DNA of 64,000 nt from Fasciolopsis buskii (taxonomy: Eukaryota; Platyhelminthes; Trematoda; Plagiorchiida; Fasciolidae), in assembly GCA_008360955.1 (NCBI GenBank), contig LUCM01008854.1, positions 7,928 through 71,927 of the forward strand, given 5' to 3'. The translations under genes and the position numbers were made by a program. The notes under the pieces were generated by a model, which saw nothing but the letters and a program-made list of their open reading frames with translations, searched no databases and was not told where the DNA came from. How positions within the stretch are numbered: the first letter of the stretch is position 1; each line of letters opens with the position of its first letter. Shown here one piece after another: positions 49,501 to 59,079 of this stretch.

Positions 49501-52500
49501 AACCAAACTGCTCTATCCGGTTAGATCTGTCTTGATTCTGTTCAAAAATATCCGATGAAAAGAACCTCATGTTTTGCGTTTTTCACCTAAAATCTAAAAT
49601 TTCGACCTGCAATCTCCAATAACCTATGATCCTTTCAGCAAAAGAACACCAGTCACATTAGTTAACTTCCTGAAAAACACCTAAGCAACCAATTCGTTAG
49701 TACCGCACCGGGTTTCCAAAACAAATAGTTAGGGAAATTTCACGTAACTACCAAAATTACACAGTTCCAGCGAGGCGTCTCTTCAGATCATCCTATTAAC
49801 CGGGAAAACTGTGATTGCTGACCATGTAATGGGTGAATGCAGGAAACTTTTACTGTTAATACATTTGCAAATACAGTCACTGCAATTAATTTCCCCTCCA
49901 TCCGATGAGTTAAACGTAAATGCTGCACACTTACGTTAAAACATTGCTCAACTACTCTGTGTGGTTCCATGCTGGAACAATAAAATTACTCAATAGCCAA
50001 GGAGTATTACACCTACCACAGACTAACACACTGTAAGTGTGACAAACTATTTCTACGCTCCGTACAAGATCTCAGGTCAATAGCCCAGGCTGAATAAGCG
50101 TCGTGTTTTAGGCACAGTGTAGATTGGCCTTATTTGAAAACAATTTACAGTTACAATACACTTTACCCGGCCCAACCTCTACTCAAAAGTATACATTGTG
50201 TCAGACAACATTTGACAAAATACTTTCGTTCGGTCTTGGATTATTCACATATCATGAGTGTTCTCATTTTAAGGCCTTTATATGGTACTTTTATTCAGCT
50301 GATCTATTCCCCTAAAGTTAGTTTGGTATATTGTGACGAAATGCCATTATTACAAATAACTGAGAAGCAGCTTATTTGCCAACGTGTCTTCTTTCATTTT
50401 GTTCACCATGAAGTCTCCCGAAGTCCAATTTTCACAGCCATACCAAATCACTTGGGGTATGGAATAGTTCTTTTCTGTTTATTGTTGTTTTCCATTATCT
50501 TTTTTGAAATATGAACGTAATAAGCCGAACCATTTCTTCCAAAAGATCTACTGTCCAAGTTGAACGGCTTTAATAAAATAAAATGTCTTCTCGATAATCT
50601 AATTTTGGGAAAACCGTAACATTTATTTTCTTACCTGTTTTCAGTACAGCCCGGCCAGACAGTTACAACGAAATTAGCAGAATAAGAGAAGATTTGAATA
50701 CGGAAGTATATAAACAAAAGGCGACTTAGAAAATGTATACCATGGACGACAACAGCTGATGGCGTTGCCTGCGGTTTGCCTTTGGTCGGCATCTGGGTGG
50801 CGGAGCCGAAATACAAACCCGACTTTAAATCACATTTGGCTGCATGAAACAAAGATACTGTCAGAAGAATACTGTAGAAGGTTGTGGTAAGCATTTTTTA
50901 TTGCAGACAACTGTCTTTAGGTTGAGACGAGGACCTTGTGAAATATGTTGATTGTGCTTATTGAATATGAGACGGCGCTCTTGTATATTGCCGTATACTC
51001 ACACAATTTTTTATTGACGACCAGTAAGTCAGGGACATGGGATAATTTCATTAACGATGATTTTTTTCATTTCAATAATGTAGGGAACTAGCTAACTTGA
51101 ATTCCTTATTTTCGACACATTTTACTACACAAACTCATTTTGATGTTAGGCTACCCAGAAATACCGTGATCAATGTAACTTGAGGTGACGACCCCGTTGG
51201 GGTCACGACGTCTCAAAGTGAGAGTTATAGATATGAATCTTGCCAACACCGTGCAAGTTCTTCACACAGAAGTCTTGCAGTGGTCTCTACCTTCTTTCAG
51301 AAATCCTCATACATTTTCTCGAATTTATATGGCAAACAAATGGGTAAAAAGCAATCTGGTGAATCAAAGCGCATTATTTCAACCAACCATAGTATACATC
51401 AATTGGACTCAGTTAAATTTCAATCTTCCTAATATTGTTGTCAACTGACTGCTTTGTACATAGACAACAGAAAAGGGACGGAGATGCATTTGCTGCAATT
51501 CCTGTACGATTGTGTAAGACAACGGAATGTGATTGAAAATTAGCGAAAATTGATTTCGCCTATAAACCTAATATCTTAGAAACATTTTAGACAAAATGAA
51601 CAGCCGAATATTTTAGGGAGCAGTAAACCCACTCTGTTTTCTGTAAGCTCAATTGCATTTATCTGCAAGACGTCTACCATTTGAGGATTGTGAGTAAACA
51701 AATGACCTCCGGTTAGTGAGTGGGTATCATACCCCATTTGGCTATGACTATAGGGCGAACGAAACTCAATTACTGTTGCACAGTCGATATTTCAATGATA
51801 CATAGAAACGAAGTAGGCTCATAGAGAAAGTCAACAGTTAAACGAATTCCAAAAATAAATTGGGAAAACTTTTGACAACATTCCTTTTACCCCGTTAGTA
51901 AGGGCGCTTTTGAGGTTTCCCTGATTTCTATCGTGGTAGAATCCTGTAATGAATGAAGATCTCCGTCCACGTTTAAAAAGTAGATAGTATTGCATGTGAT
52001 GTCATTAAACATGATGATGTTTTTGAAGAATGTTTCATGGATGGAACTTTATCCGGCTCATCCAAAGTATTTCAACATGAACCCAAGGTTGTTCGCTTCT
52101 ATGCTCTAGACTGCACACATTTGTGAAGGTTACTACAGCACAGTTGGGATTTACACCTCCACTTAGTGTAAGATGGCAAAATTGATTATTTGTCCGGTTT
52201 TCACTCATGAATCTTGCAAACTTTCCCCGAATAACCTTCGGATATGTAAACCGTGCACTTGTGAAAAGGATTAAAAATGTAGCATGCGTTTAATCGTGCT
52301 TAAGAAACGCGGGCTCGTCCCGTGTTTTATTTTTGAACGATGACAACAACGATGATGGATGGTCATTACTCTCGGGTGTTTTACGTGAAATAGACTTGGA
52401 GTAGTATATTGTCAGTGTCTTCCGAAGTCATTCCATCAATTAATCATTTATGGTTAGATGAAGTGTTGGATTTTTTCTTAATAGAACTTTGTTCTCTATT

Positions 52501-54243
52501 TTCCTTTCCTTGGACAAGGACAAGGACGGCACAAACCGATCTCTGTTGCATTGGTATACCGTGAATATTAAAGTAACTATTTATTAGTCATTGATAATAT
52601 TGATTGAAAACGTGGTCCGATGCTGCCAAACTCGACAATAAGTAAAGTTGTTTGTTCCTAGGACTGTCCCGTTGAAGATCTTTTTATTTTCGTGGTGCAA
52701 GTTGGAATTTTCCTGTACGATAGTTTTCTGACCTCATGAATTATCAAGGTAACACCTTCAGTCTTGCAAATAACTGTAGTATTTGATTGCATCACTAAAT
52801 TCCAAACTATTTGTTCACTATTTCACTATTCTGAGAACCTTTGCAGATCGTCTATCTTTTCAAGCACAAATTAAAAATGTGTTAAATTACCCTTCGATGT
52901 ACTAATGTATTCGATCAAATGCATTCAATTTTTTTCAAAATTCCTAACAAGTGCATCTTATTTTATCTAATTTGGACGTTCTTTCAAATAAACGTACAGT
53001 GCTTTAACAGATGATATCATACGGGAGCTTTTCAATCTACTGGAGTTCTCTTTACACATATTTGTCACCATTTTTGGTTCTTTTTTCTATTTCACCCATT
53101 AAAACTCTGAATAAATTGGGCTTCTTAAAAAATAAACTCAAATTCATGCAAGTTAAATGCGAGAAGCAGACGGCTGAAATATTGGTTTGGCAATTTTTTC
53201 AAGTGCACTGGAATTTGCTATGAAAGAGGAAATAGCGAGACAGTAAACAGGAAATGAGCTCACTCATGGATTTCTGTTTTCTCTGGTGATCCGCCCAAAC
53301 ACGCATGCAACGAATGTGTAAACTATTTCCACAACCATTGCGACAATATGAAACCGGATGGCGTTCTTCTGTGAGTAGTTCATCCTGACAAATTGCGCAT
53401 ATATCATCCGGACCAATGCGTCTTTGCTTCACCTGTATTTTTCAGAAAAAAGAGTACCAGTTAGAATTTCCACCAATTTCGTTTCTTGTACCGTACCTCT
53501 TCCTCGTTTTCCAGCGCGTCATCTGATTTTTTCTGTATAGTTTTGGATTTTACTGTCCTGGAGTGTTTGCCATCGAGCATGTCCTGAACTTCTCGTTCCA
53601 CTAACCCTAGCTGCCATGTGACTGAAAGGAAAATGCCCAAAAGTAGGAAGTCAGCCATGTAAGTTCATCTGTCTGAATCTTTTTTCTCGTAAGCCAACAA
53701 ATGGTCATTCCTTATTTTCTGCATTTTGTTAATTTGGGATTCATCACAGGTGTTTTATCGTAAAACAATATTCTTACAAACTCAAACAGGGCAAAGATGA
53801 AATTAACCAACTACATTACAATAGCAGCACATTCCTACGAAAGGCACCAAGTAGAGAACTGTGAGATTAATGAAATTAATCGATGAAATGGGGAGAGGTT
53901 TCCTACGGTTGGCATCACTGGTCGTTTTGCTGATGTAAGTATAAGAAGAGTAGCATTTCGTAAAGCAAAATATCTTGATTATTGCCTCTTATCGGCTGTA
54001 TATTTATTATTTACAAGGTTGTGAGTGTGAACATCAATCTCCTTCATAAAAGTTAGCAATTCACTTCTTCCGCAGACAGTGAAAAAATGATGAGGATTTC
54101 AGATGACAATAGGACTGTCACTTACTTGAGTTGTTTTGATCTATTTTGAAACGCTTGAGCATTACCCAACAAATGTGAACGCATAATTCTTGGCGGGATT
54201 TAAATTCGCTACATGTACATGTGTGTTCCTGGCCAATGCGTAC
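40347..54243 (-). CDS. ZSWIM2: ZSWIM2 orthologue, E3 ubiquitin ligase with SWIM, RING, ZZ and RING domains (N-terminus missing)
   Basis: Seven minus-strand exons (54243-54126, 53621-53497, 53432-53264, 47530-47190, 44961-44621, 41044-40810, 40538-40347) join with GT-AG borders and matching phases into 1521 coding bases, 506 codons plus stop. In order they encode a SWIM finger (CTC...CVH), first RING, ZZ finger and second RING, the domain order special to ZSWIM2. Mammalian ZSWIM2 is about 630 residues, so an N-terminal part upstream of the SWIM finger and perhaps some tail are missing here. In vertebrates the protein is a ubiquitin ligase expressed mainly in testis; a germline or cilium role in this animal is inference. 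Introns are 504, 64, 5733, 2228, 3576 and 271 bp. Confidence 0.9.
40810..41044 (-). CDS. ZSWIM2: ZSWIM2 exon completing RING 2
   Basis: Starts after CTCTAATCACCTTAG with one base that completes Gln, then SATCPLDGSRVRPTS. The last RING position is Asp (CPLD) instead of Cys; vertebrate ZSWIM2 also has Asp there as far as I recall. The rest is a polar, low-complexity segment. Donor CAG before GTAAGA, phase 0. The phase fit over a 3.6 kb intron, together with completion of the RING, makes this joint convincing. Confidence 0.88.
41762..41835 (+). mobile_element. RTE 3'-end scrap inside a ZSWIM2 intron
   Basis: The plus strand reads CGAGACCCACGAGATCCC followed by TCGAAGCAATGGTTGAAGA. It matches, with substitutions, the RTE 3' coding block at 56.99-57.05 kb and at 58.96 kb. 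The 181-codon ORF on the opposite strand (42194-41649) partly overlaps this scrap and is not a real gene in my view. Confidence 0.6.
41840..44160. other. ZSWIM2 intron sequence
   Basis: Lies within the 3.6 kb intron between the two RING 2 exons. Only short ORFs and a small TACA repeat near 42370 are seen. Confidence 0.6.
44166..44583 (-). CDS. Two overlapping coding-like ORFs in a ZSWIM2 intron, unidentified
   Basis: Just downstream of the RING 2 exon, the minus strand is open from 44583 to 44374 (RKLGITVLKCESLSWSIRII) and, in another frame, from 44384 to 44166 (ELPNNEVHVGLFENTWILLD, LHGRTFELDMETRSARLKLD). The second in particular has a protein-like composition. No splice sites link them convincingly and no family is recognised. 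Options are an alternative ZSWIM2 3' end, a decayed gene copy, or chance. Confidence 0.25.
44621..44961 (-). CDS. ZSWIM2: ZSWIM2 exon with first half of RING 2
   Basis: Acceptor GATTTTCTCCGACCAG, phase 0. A basic linker is followed by APGRQCRICLMSFRMGDVVR and CEHIFHTACIDPWLLH, a RING-H2-like set of ligands. Donor CATCA before GTGAGT leaves two spare bases. The open frame extends upstream to about 45030, but only the 44961 start gives phase 0 with a good pyrimidine tract. A small extra exon between 45 and 47 kb cannot be excluded. Confidence 0.9.
45040..47180. other. ZSWIM2 intron; one long plus ORF of doubtful status
   Basis: The intron between the ZZ and RING 2 exons. A 151-codon plus-strand ORF (46473-46928) has no recognisable motif and begins with TTG. 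A GC-richer block at about 46.2-46.6 kb may be an unidentified repeat. Confidence 0.4.
47190..47530 (-). CDS. ZSWIM2: ZSWIM2 exon with end of RING 1 and ZZ zinc finger
   Basis: Acceptor TTTTTCATAG; the spare A plus AT gives Asn, then LSENVPCPICREDFGQIGVL completes RING 1 with CPIC. After a linker comes a ZZ finger with CMVC, CQLC, CATC and the HPEH pair. ZZ fingers bind peptides or partner proteins using two zinc ions. The exon ends in phase 0 at GAG before GTAAGC. Both joints fit their neighbours, which is strong evidence for the model. Confidence 0.92.
48226..48386 (+). CDS. Possible internal exon of an unidentified plus-strand gene nested in a ZSWIM2 intron
   Basis: The acceptor CTAATTGCTGTCAG and an ideal donor (TGC before GTGAGT) enclose 161 bases that are open in one frame. 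It reads PDFGPRIWTKPFVKLSEYED, SFNYPVNRPSNSGKLVKMDD and IFPLSSAVRINQC. It would start with two bases of a split codon and end in phase 0. The composition is clearly protein-like. It lies opposite in strand to ZSWIM2 within its 5.7 kb intron, so it would be a nested antisense gene. No family was recognised and no partner exons are secured. Confidence 0.4.
50635..50894 (-). CDS. Possible first exon of a small secreted protein nested in a ZSWIM2 intron
   Basis: A minus-strand ORF opens with a true ATG at 50894-50892 and a classical signal-peptide-like start (LTTTFYSILLTVSLFHAA then KCDLKSG). It stays open for 87 codons, to the end at TENR. A consensus donor (ACAG before GTAAGA) lies at the 3' end, so it could be a first exon with the remainder downstream. 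A less good internal donor (CATG before GTATAC) also exists. No homologue is recognised. It is on the same strand as the host gene. Confidence 0.3.
50900..53190. other. ZSWIM2 intron sequence
   Basis: Part of the 5.7 kb intron. The plus ORF 51185-51448 contains KVRVIDMNLANTVQVLHTEV, which vaguely recalls a Tudor-type strand pattern, but it lacks good splice sites. Nothing else stands out. Confidence 0.4.
53264..53432 (-). CDS. ZSWIM2: ZSWIM2 exon with first half of RING 1
   Basis: Starts in phase 0 after AAAATACAG. It encodes VKQRRIGPDDICAICQDELL and then the CRNGCGNSLHIRCMRVWADH part of the RING, with six zinc ligands visible. The RING is interrupted by an intron before its last Cys pair. 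Donor ATGA before GTGAGC leaves one spare base. The following intron is 5.7 kb. Confidence 0.92.
53497..53621 (-). CDS. ZSWIM2: ZSWIM2 exon linking SWIM and RING domains
   Basis: Acceptor TTTTCCTTTCAG; the spare base from the SWIM exon completes an ATC codon. The exon encodes TWQLGLVEREVQDMLDGKHS and an acidic, lysine-rich linker ending LENEEE. The QLGL-REV pattern follows the SWIM domain in the vertebrate protein as well. Donor GAG before GTACGG, phase 0. Confidence 0.88.
54126..54243 (-). CDS. ZSWIM2: ZSWIM2 exon with SWIM zinc finger
   Basis: Acceptor TTTGTTTTCAG. The exon encodes VRIGQEHTCTCSEF followed by SRQELCVHICWVMLKRFKID, the CxC...CxH SWIM signature with the following CWVMLK helix that ZSWIM2 and MEKK1-type SWIM domains share. 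It ends with one spare base (A) at donor GTAAGT. The preceding exon was not found. A minus-strand open stretch at about 54.9-55.1 kb has a good donor, but in a phase that does not fit this exon. Confidence 0.9.
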
Positions 54244-54249
54244 CTGAAA

Positions 54250-55430
54250 ACAAAATATTCATTATTTTTGTATTTTTAGTCGAACCGGGAAGTAACACCA
54301 ATCAAAGGCTTTTATATAATTTGAATCATTATTTTTTTTAGATTCGTTCGTTTACAGTCTGACTGTAAATAACGTAACCATCGGGAAGTAGCCATGAAAA
54401 CGACTAATAAAACAATACCAAGCGAGCGAATCCCGAAAAACCAAAATCCAAAATCCAGAAAGCAGAAAAATTACGTTCCACTTCCATTGAAACGAGTATT
54501 TACAGTTTCATCACTGAACTGATTTGCCCCTTGGTGAGTTCATCGTATTAGCTTATGAATACCATGTTTGAAATGCGAGGGCCGTTCATCATAATTATCG
54601 AAAAAGATTAGCAGGACCCACTCATTCTAACGCAGCTACAACAAAAGCTCTGATTGGGGGGGGCTGAATATGAGTGGAATACGTAGCTTCTCAAGAGCAT
54701 GTTACTTCGCGAATTATGATATAGCATTCATCTGGTGCCGATTTGATATGACCAGAAACAGTTACTCGCGGAAGTCTTATGGGCCTGATTCCGATCAGTG
54801 GAACCTAAGTTTAACAATTTTTTCATAAACAATCTGCAAGGCTTTGGTGCAAGTTGCAATGCGAGTGAACTTACATCTTTAAGGAGAGGAGCGTATACTG
54901 TTGTACATCTTCAGTATCAGCTGTTCGTACAATTTTCGACGGGAATTTAGCTGTCGACAGTGTTTGATGAATCATCTCGCCTACAAGGTGGGTCTCCAAC
55001 ATCTTAGAGTGGCGAATCGGCTGAACCCTGTAGGTTGTTACGAAGTCTTTATAAAACAGTCTTCCAAAAACGAAGTTACCCTCACATGAGCCGATTAATT
55101 ACGGCAACAATTTTTGGCCGAACTAACCAGCGTCATAAGGATATAAAGGATTTTTGAAGTCTAGCGTGGCTACAAGAACTGTTCCACGTAGCTTAAATGC
55201 TTGGACTTTCGATGGACAGCGATTCATCTAGAGTTCAGTTTCCGGGCCAGATGTAATGGATATGCACTTCCGGTGAATTCTAACGGCTTTACATTATTTT
55301 CATGGTTTTTAGAGAAATAAATGTAGGTACTTCATGATCATTTATTAAAATGGGAAATTTACTGGATCCTTAAACTATCAGCTTTTATATCGTTGACCAC
55401 TTGCTTAATCCCTGGCTATAAAGCGTTCTC
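54250..55430. other. Upstream of the SWIM exon; no secure exon
   Basis: The missing N-terminal ZSWIM2 exon(s) should lie on the minus strand here or further upstream. A minus open stretch at 55.1-54.88 kb ends at a good GTAAGT donor but in the wrong phase. The opposite plus ORF 54901-55089 looks equally protein-like, so neither is called. Confidence 0.4.
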
Positions 55431-55439
55431 ATTTTTGAC

Positions 55440-55589
55440 CTTTGATCAACAGGATTTCGGGAGTGAATATTTTCTCTTTCTCGCGAGGCTCAATGCTGTT
55501 TAGAAGAGCAGCATCTACCACAGCCCGTGGATCGTCCGTTGGTACCATGTTATACGACTGCCCGCGTCTGATATGGCAGATAACGTACT
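55440..55589 (-). CDS. Possible coding segment, unidentified
   Basis: The minus-strand frame reads YVICHIRRGQSYNMVPTDDP, RAVVDAALLNSIEPREKEKI and FTPEILLIK, with an acceptor-like AACTGACCAG before it and only a weak donor after it. Its composition looks coding. The RRGQSYN stretch is faintly like a segment of FAD-dependent aromatic monooxygenases, but that is speculation. It could be an upstream exon of a minus-strand gene or a decayed copy. Confidence 0.3.
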
Positions 55590-55814
55590 CTGGTCAGTTA
55601 AGCGAATTTAATTTCCTATACTCCTGTTATCGGAAGGTGTTTTGGACTTGTGATGATGTTCACAGAGACAAAATGTTGGCCTAACTAATTTAGTAATTAG
55701 CTGGAAATCTATGAATTTATTTCTGCTGTGTGGAATTTGACTACATGGGATATGCCTGGATATTTCTTGTCTGTTGCATGCAGTATTACAGCTATGTGAA
55801 CTGATCTTATCCCC

Positions 55815-57110
55815 ATTAATTTGGTTTATTTGAAAGGGATTCCTAGTGATTGGTGTGAATCGGTGACTATAACAATTTACTGGAAGGGTGATAGATCATC
55901 ATGCAAAAAACACAGAGGAATTAATTTAATAAGCATTGCATCCAAACTGCTTTCGGGCATTATCACCGCCAACTATCCAGTGAATAGTAGAGAAACAAGA
56001 CCAGTACTGCGGGATGTTAACATTTCGTACTATACATTTCAGCCGATTACGTAAAACAATCTGTAAATAATATAATAACCCCTTGTAAACTGCAGTAAAC
56101 GGGCATAGGGGCTGACCTCCGTGTAACCCCCAATAAGGCAATCTAAGAACTGTTTACTGATGTTCCGCCCAAAATCATCATAAGAAGTGATGTGCGCAAG
56201 GTTTGCTCTCGTTCACCTCTCCTCTTCAGCTTTGTCATTGAATTGGTTATGGAAATAGCCCCACCCTCATGTGAGAATTTTAAAACTGATATTTGCTCAG
56301 ACAAGAACCTGTCTGATTTAGATTATGCGGACGATTTTGTGCTACTGAGTGGAGATTCAAGCAGGTTGTAAGTTTTCCTCGATCGTCTGAACGGTTGTGT
56401 CGGTATGTTTAGGAAGCATTTTGTGTGCTTGAGGTGCAAAATTCTGTCGCAGGACTGGATTGGCTCAAAGCTGAAGTTTATTCTTGCAGATGAATAGTTA
56501 GATAAGAGATAGACAGATTCAGTTATTTGGGCAGTTGTACCTCATCTGGCTGTCGTATATCAGATGAGATGTCTTCGCGCATATAGAAGGACTGATTTTA
56601 TTTGCCAATTCGAGGAATTTGTGGTCGGCGTAAAATCAATCAAAGGTCGGGTATACGCAGCAGCAGTGAGGTCGATATTGCTTTACGGTTCCGGAACATG
56701 ACCCTCATGGGCAGAAGACACCGTTATATTCACAGTATCGGTAGACTATGAGGGGAGAGTTTTGTGAGTAACTCAGAAGTTGGGCGAAGGTGTTGGCTCA
56801 TAGATTTATGTCTTTAGAACAAGCACTCAGAATAGGATATTCTGGTTGGAACATGTTTTGCATATACCCACAGAACAACCGCCTTCATTGCAAGCCGTTC
56901 TTCGAGGCAGGTAAGTGTTAGAGGACGGTTCGAGGTGCGCAGTTGATGACATGAGTGGAAAGTATGAAAGCTCGTAAAGAAGCCGTTAGACTACCGGGCT
57001 GGGGCCCATGAGATTCGCCGAAGCCATGGTTGGAGACAATACACTATATGGCGCAGTGCCGCAGTCAGTGGCGTTCTTTCATTTGAAACCTTTCTTATTA
57101 CATATAGCTC
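55815..57110 (+). mobile_element. RTE retrotransposon fragment, RT domain to 3' end, decayed
   Basis: The plus strand starts in the RT fingers (GIPSDWCESVTITIYWKGDR, KHRGINLISIASKLL). An internal region is missing. It then continues with motif C intact as LDYADDFVLLSGDSS at about 56311-56355, the RSILLYGSGT block at about 56670-56700, and the 3' GPMRFAEAMVGDN block near 57005-57045. Several frameshifts and stops are present. It ends near 57110 with TTTGAAACCTTTCTTATTAC, a tail shared in altered form with the copy at 59.05 kb. Confidence 0.85.
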
Positions 57111-57119
57111 TACAACAGT

Positions 57120-58470
57120 CGACCGTTCATTGTTCCCGGAACTGAACGTCAACACCACATAATCCAATCTGACGCTGCATTTTGCATACTAAATTATCAA
57201 CCACTAGGTAATCAAAAACTTCTCCGTGGAATGCAACGAAATTACTGTCATCTTTTATTTTTTTACTTCCTTTATTTATGAAACAACAGTATACATCAAT
57301 TTTCAGGAAGGAGACCACGGCTAGCAGAGGGCTGCCAAGTGAGGAAATTGCAAATAACCAAGCAGCATTGGGGTGATGGGTAGTCTTCACTAGCGGTGTG
57401 TGTATTGCTGACAATTCGTCAGAAGAACGAAACAGCTGCACGTTGATTTCATGGGTTTCGTAAACGGTTGATGCACGGATCACTTGAAATCACATTAAAT
57501 TCTAAACAAACGACAGCAAGGTATTTCTTTGAATGAACCACAGCTGGTCTACCGTAGTTAGCAAAAGTGCATTCTAAATGAAATATTAGGTCAAATTTCA
57601 TCGTACCCATGACCAGCGCAATCATGGTCGGTAATTTCAGCTGATTCTATTCATCAGTTCGTGATTCTTGCCCAACAGGATAATTGACAATTTCCCGTTT
57701 TTTTGATACTGACGTAATGCACATTCAATCAAGATATGGTTCGCAAAATCACCTGTTCACCAACTAATATTACCCACTAAAATAGCCAAACAAGAAATAC
57801 CTCACGCCTCTCTGCTTACTCTATAAAACAAGAAATACCGGGAAAATCAGAGAGCATAACTATTAAAGATCATGTTAACCAGTGTATCAGGATTCTGTCT
57901 AGTAGGGTTTAACAGAAAATTAAATGAAGCATTGCCATGGACTAAATTTCCGGAATTTTGATATAGCAAAATCTAAACCGAGCGGGAGGAGTAAATATGG
58001 GGTTATAAGTGAATAAAGCTCAGTAGTAGGTGAACAAAACAGCAGCCTTCAAGCCAGAGTTTAAGGATGCGGGGCTTCACGGAAGTTTCGGTGGTTTAAA
58101 GAGCAGGCTTTAATGAGCCGTATAATATGTAATCAATTCGCGCCGTCAACATTTGAATGAGAAAAAATACAACCGGAATTTTTCGCATTCGATAAGAACC
58201 TCAACATCTTTTCACAATCTTATGAGCGCTGAGCTTCACGTTTAGACCACAAACTTTTCATTACCAGCCGAGGTGACATCGTATTTGCTTAGGCATTGAC
58301 CTCTGCTCGACTGTATTTGTAGTAGCGCTTCCCTGGATTCTACCTTAACCTCAGAATAAGTCCATCTTGTAGGTTGCTATAGATTCCATATTGAACTGGC
58401 AATTTTACTACTTTTAGGAAAGTTGATTTTAGCAACGTTACCAATTTGGCAACGTTGCAAATTCCAGTAA
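57120..58470. other. No gene recognised
   Basis: One 118-codon minus ORF (57483-57127) is mildly protein-like but has no motif. The rest is short ORFs between two blocks of retroelement remnants. Confidence 0.4.
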
Positions 58471-58479
58471 TTTACTTGT

Positions 58480-58895
58480 GAGACGCCTTTTAACAACGCA
58501 TTGGAAATGTTAATAATTTGTGGACTGACGGATATTTAGGCACACATCAAATTTGACGGGGAAATCTATCAGCAAACTAAAGGCATCCATATTGGAATCA
58601 TCGATATCCGGATTTTTGCGGAAGCATTGATGCAAGCCTCTGAAGACATTGCAAAACCCAAGATATATCTGTAGATCTGGATCCGATATGCGAACGCACT
58701 TTTCCATTATCAAGCGCTCCGATACTGAAAAAGCACACGATATTCCATAACATTATCGATGGCATCCAGTTCTCCATGGAGGTGGAAAATGGCAAGAAAC
58801 GTCCTTTCCGGGCGCACTGGTAAGAGGAACCCCCAACGGAACTCTAGTGAAGTCAGCGTATCGCAGACCTACACACACGGATCAGATGAAAAGTT
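58480..58895 (+). mobile_element. Penelope-like element fragment, RT part, decayed
   Basis: Across three plus frames the sequence follows a Penelope-type reverse transcriptase. AHIKFDGEIYQQTKG (matching the conserved GE-YQQT-G box) lies near 58545-58585, followed by IWIRYANALF where active elements have RYVDDTF. Then come IIDGIQFSMEVENGKKRPF near 58756-58815 and GTLVKSAYRRPTHTDQ near 58840-58890, the post-core YRKPTHTD box. The catalytic Asp pair is lost and frames are broken. No GIY-YIG endonuclease part is seen. Confidence 0.75.
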
Positions 58896-58939
58896 TGATG
58901 GCATGGATAGAAAGTCTGAAAGCTTTAACCAGTGGACTG

Positions 58940-59075
58940 GCTCGTTAAGAAACAGTTAGACCACCGGGTCTGGGTCCATGAGGTTCCCCCAAGCAATCAT
59001 GTCATGGCTCAGTGCCACAGTTAGTGGCAATTCCTTCCAAACTTTCCTTCTGACGTATATCTCTTCAACCTACTA
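58940..59075 (+). mobile_element. RTE 3' end joined to the Penelope-like fragment
   Basis: Directly after the Penelope-like segment, the sequence CCACCGGGTCTGGGTCCATG and what follows match the RTE 3' block at 56.99-57.11 kb, including the AGTGGCAATTCCTTCCAAAC-type tail. Only the last ~130 bases of the RTE are present, as expected for a 5'-truncated insertion. Confidence 0.7.
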
Positions 59076-59079
59076 CTCC

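Noticed and set aside
51185..51448. Plus ORF with a Tudor-like strand pattern
   Set aside because: Resemblance is limited to a short hydrophobic alternation, starts with GTG and lacks a credible acceptor.
54880..55110. Minus-strand open stretch with a good GTAAGT donor, considered as the ZSWIM2 N-terminal exon
   Set aside because: Its phase does not match the SWIM exon (two spare bases against phase 0), and the opposite strand is equally open.
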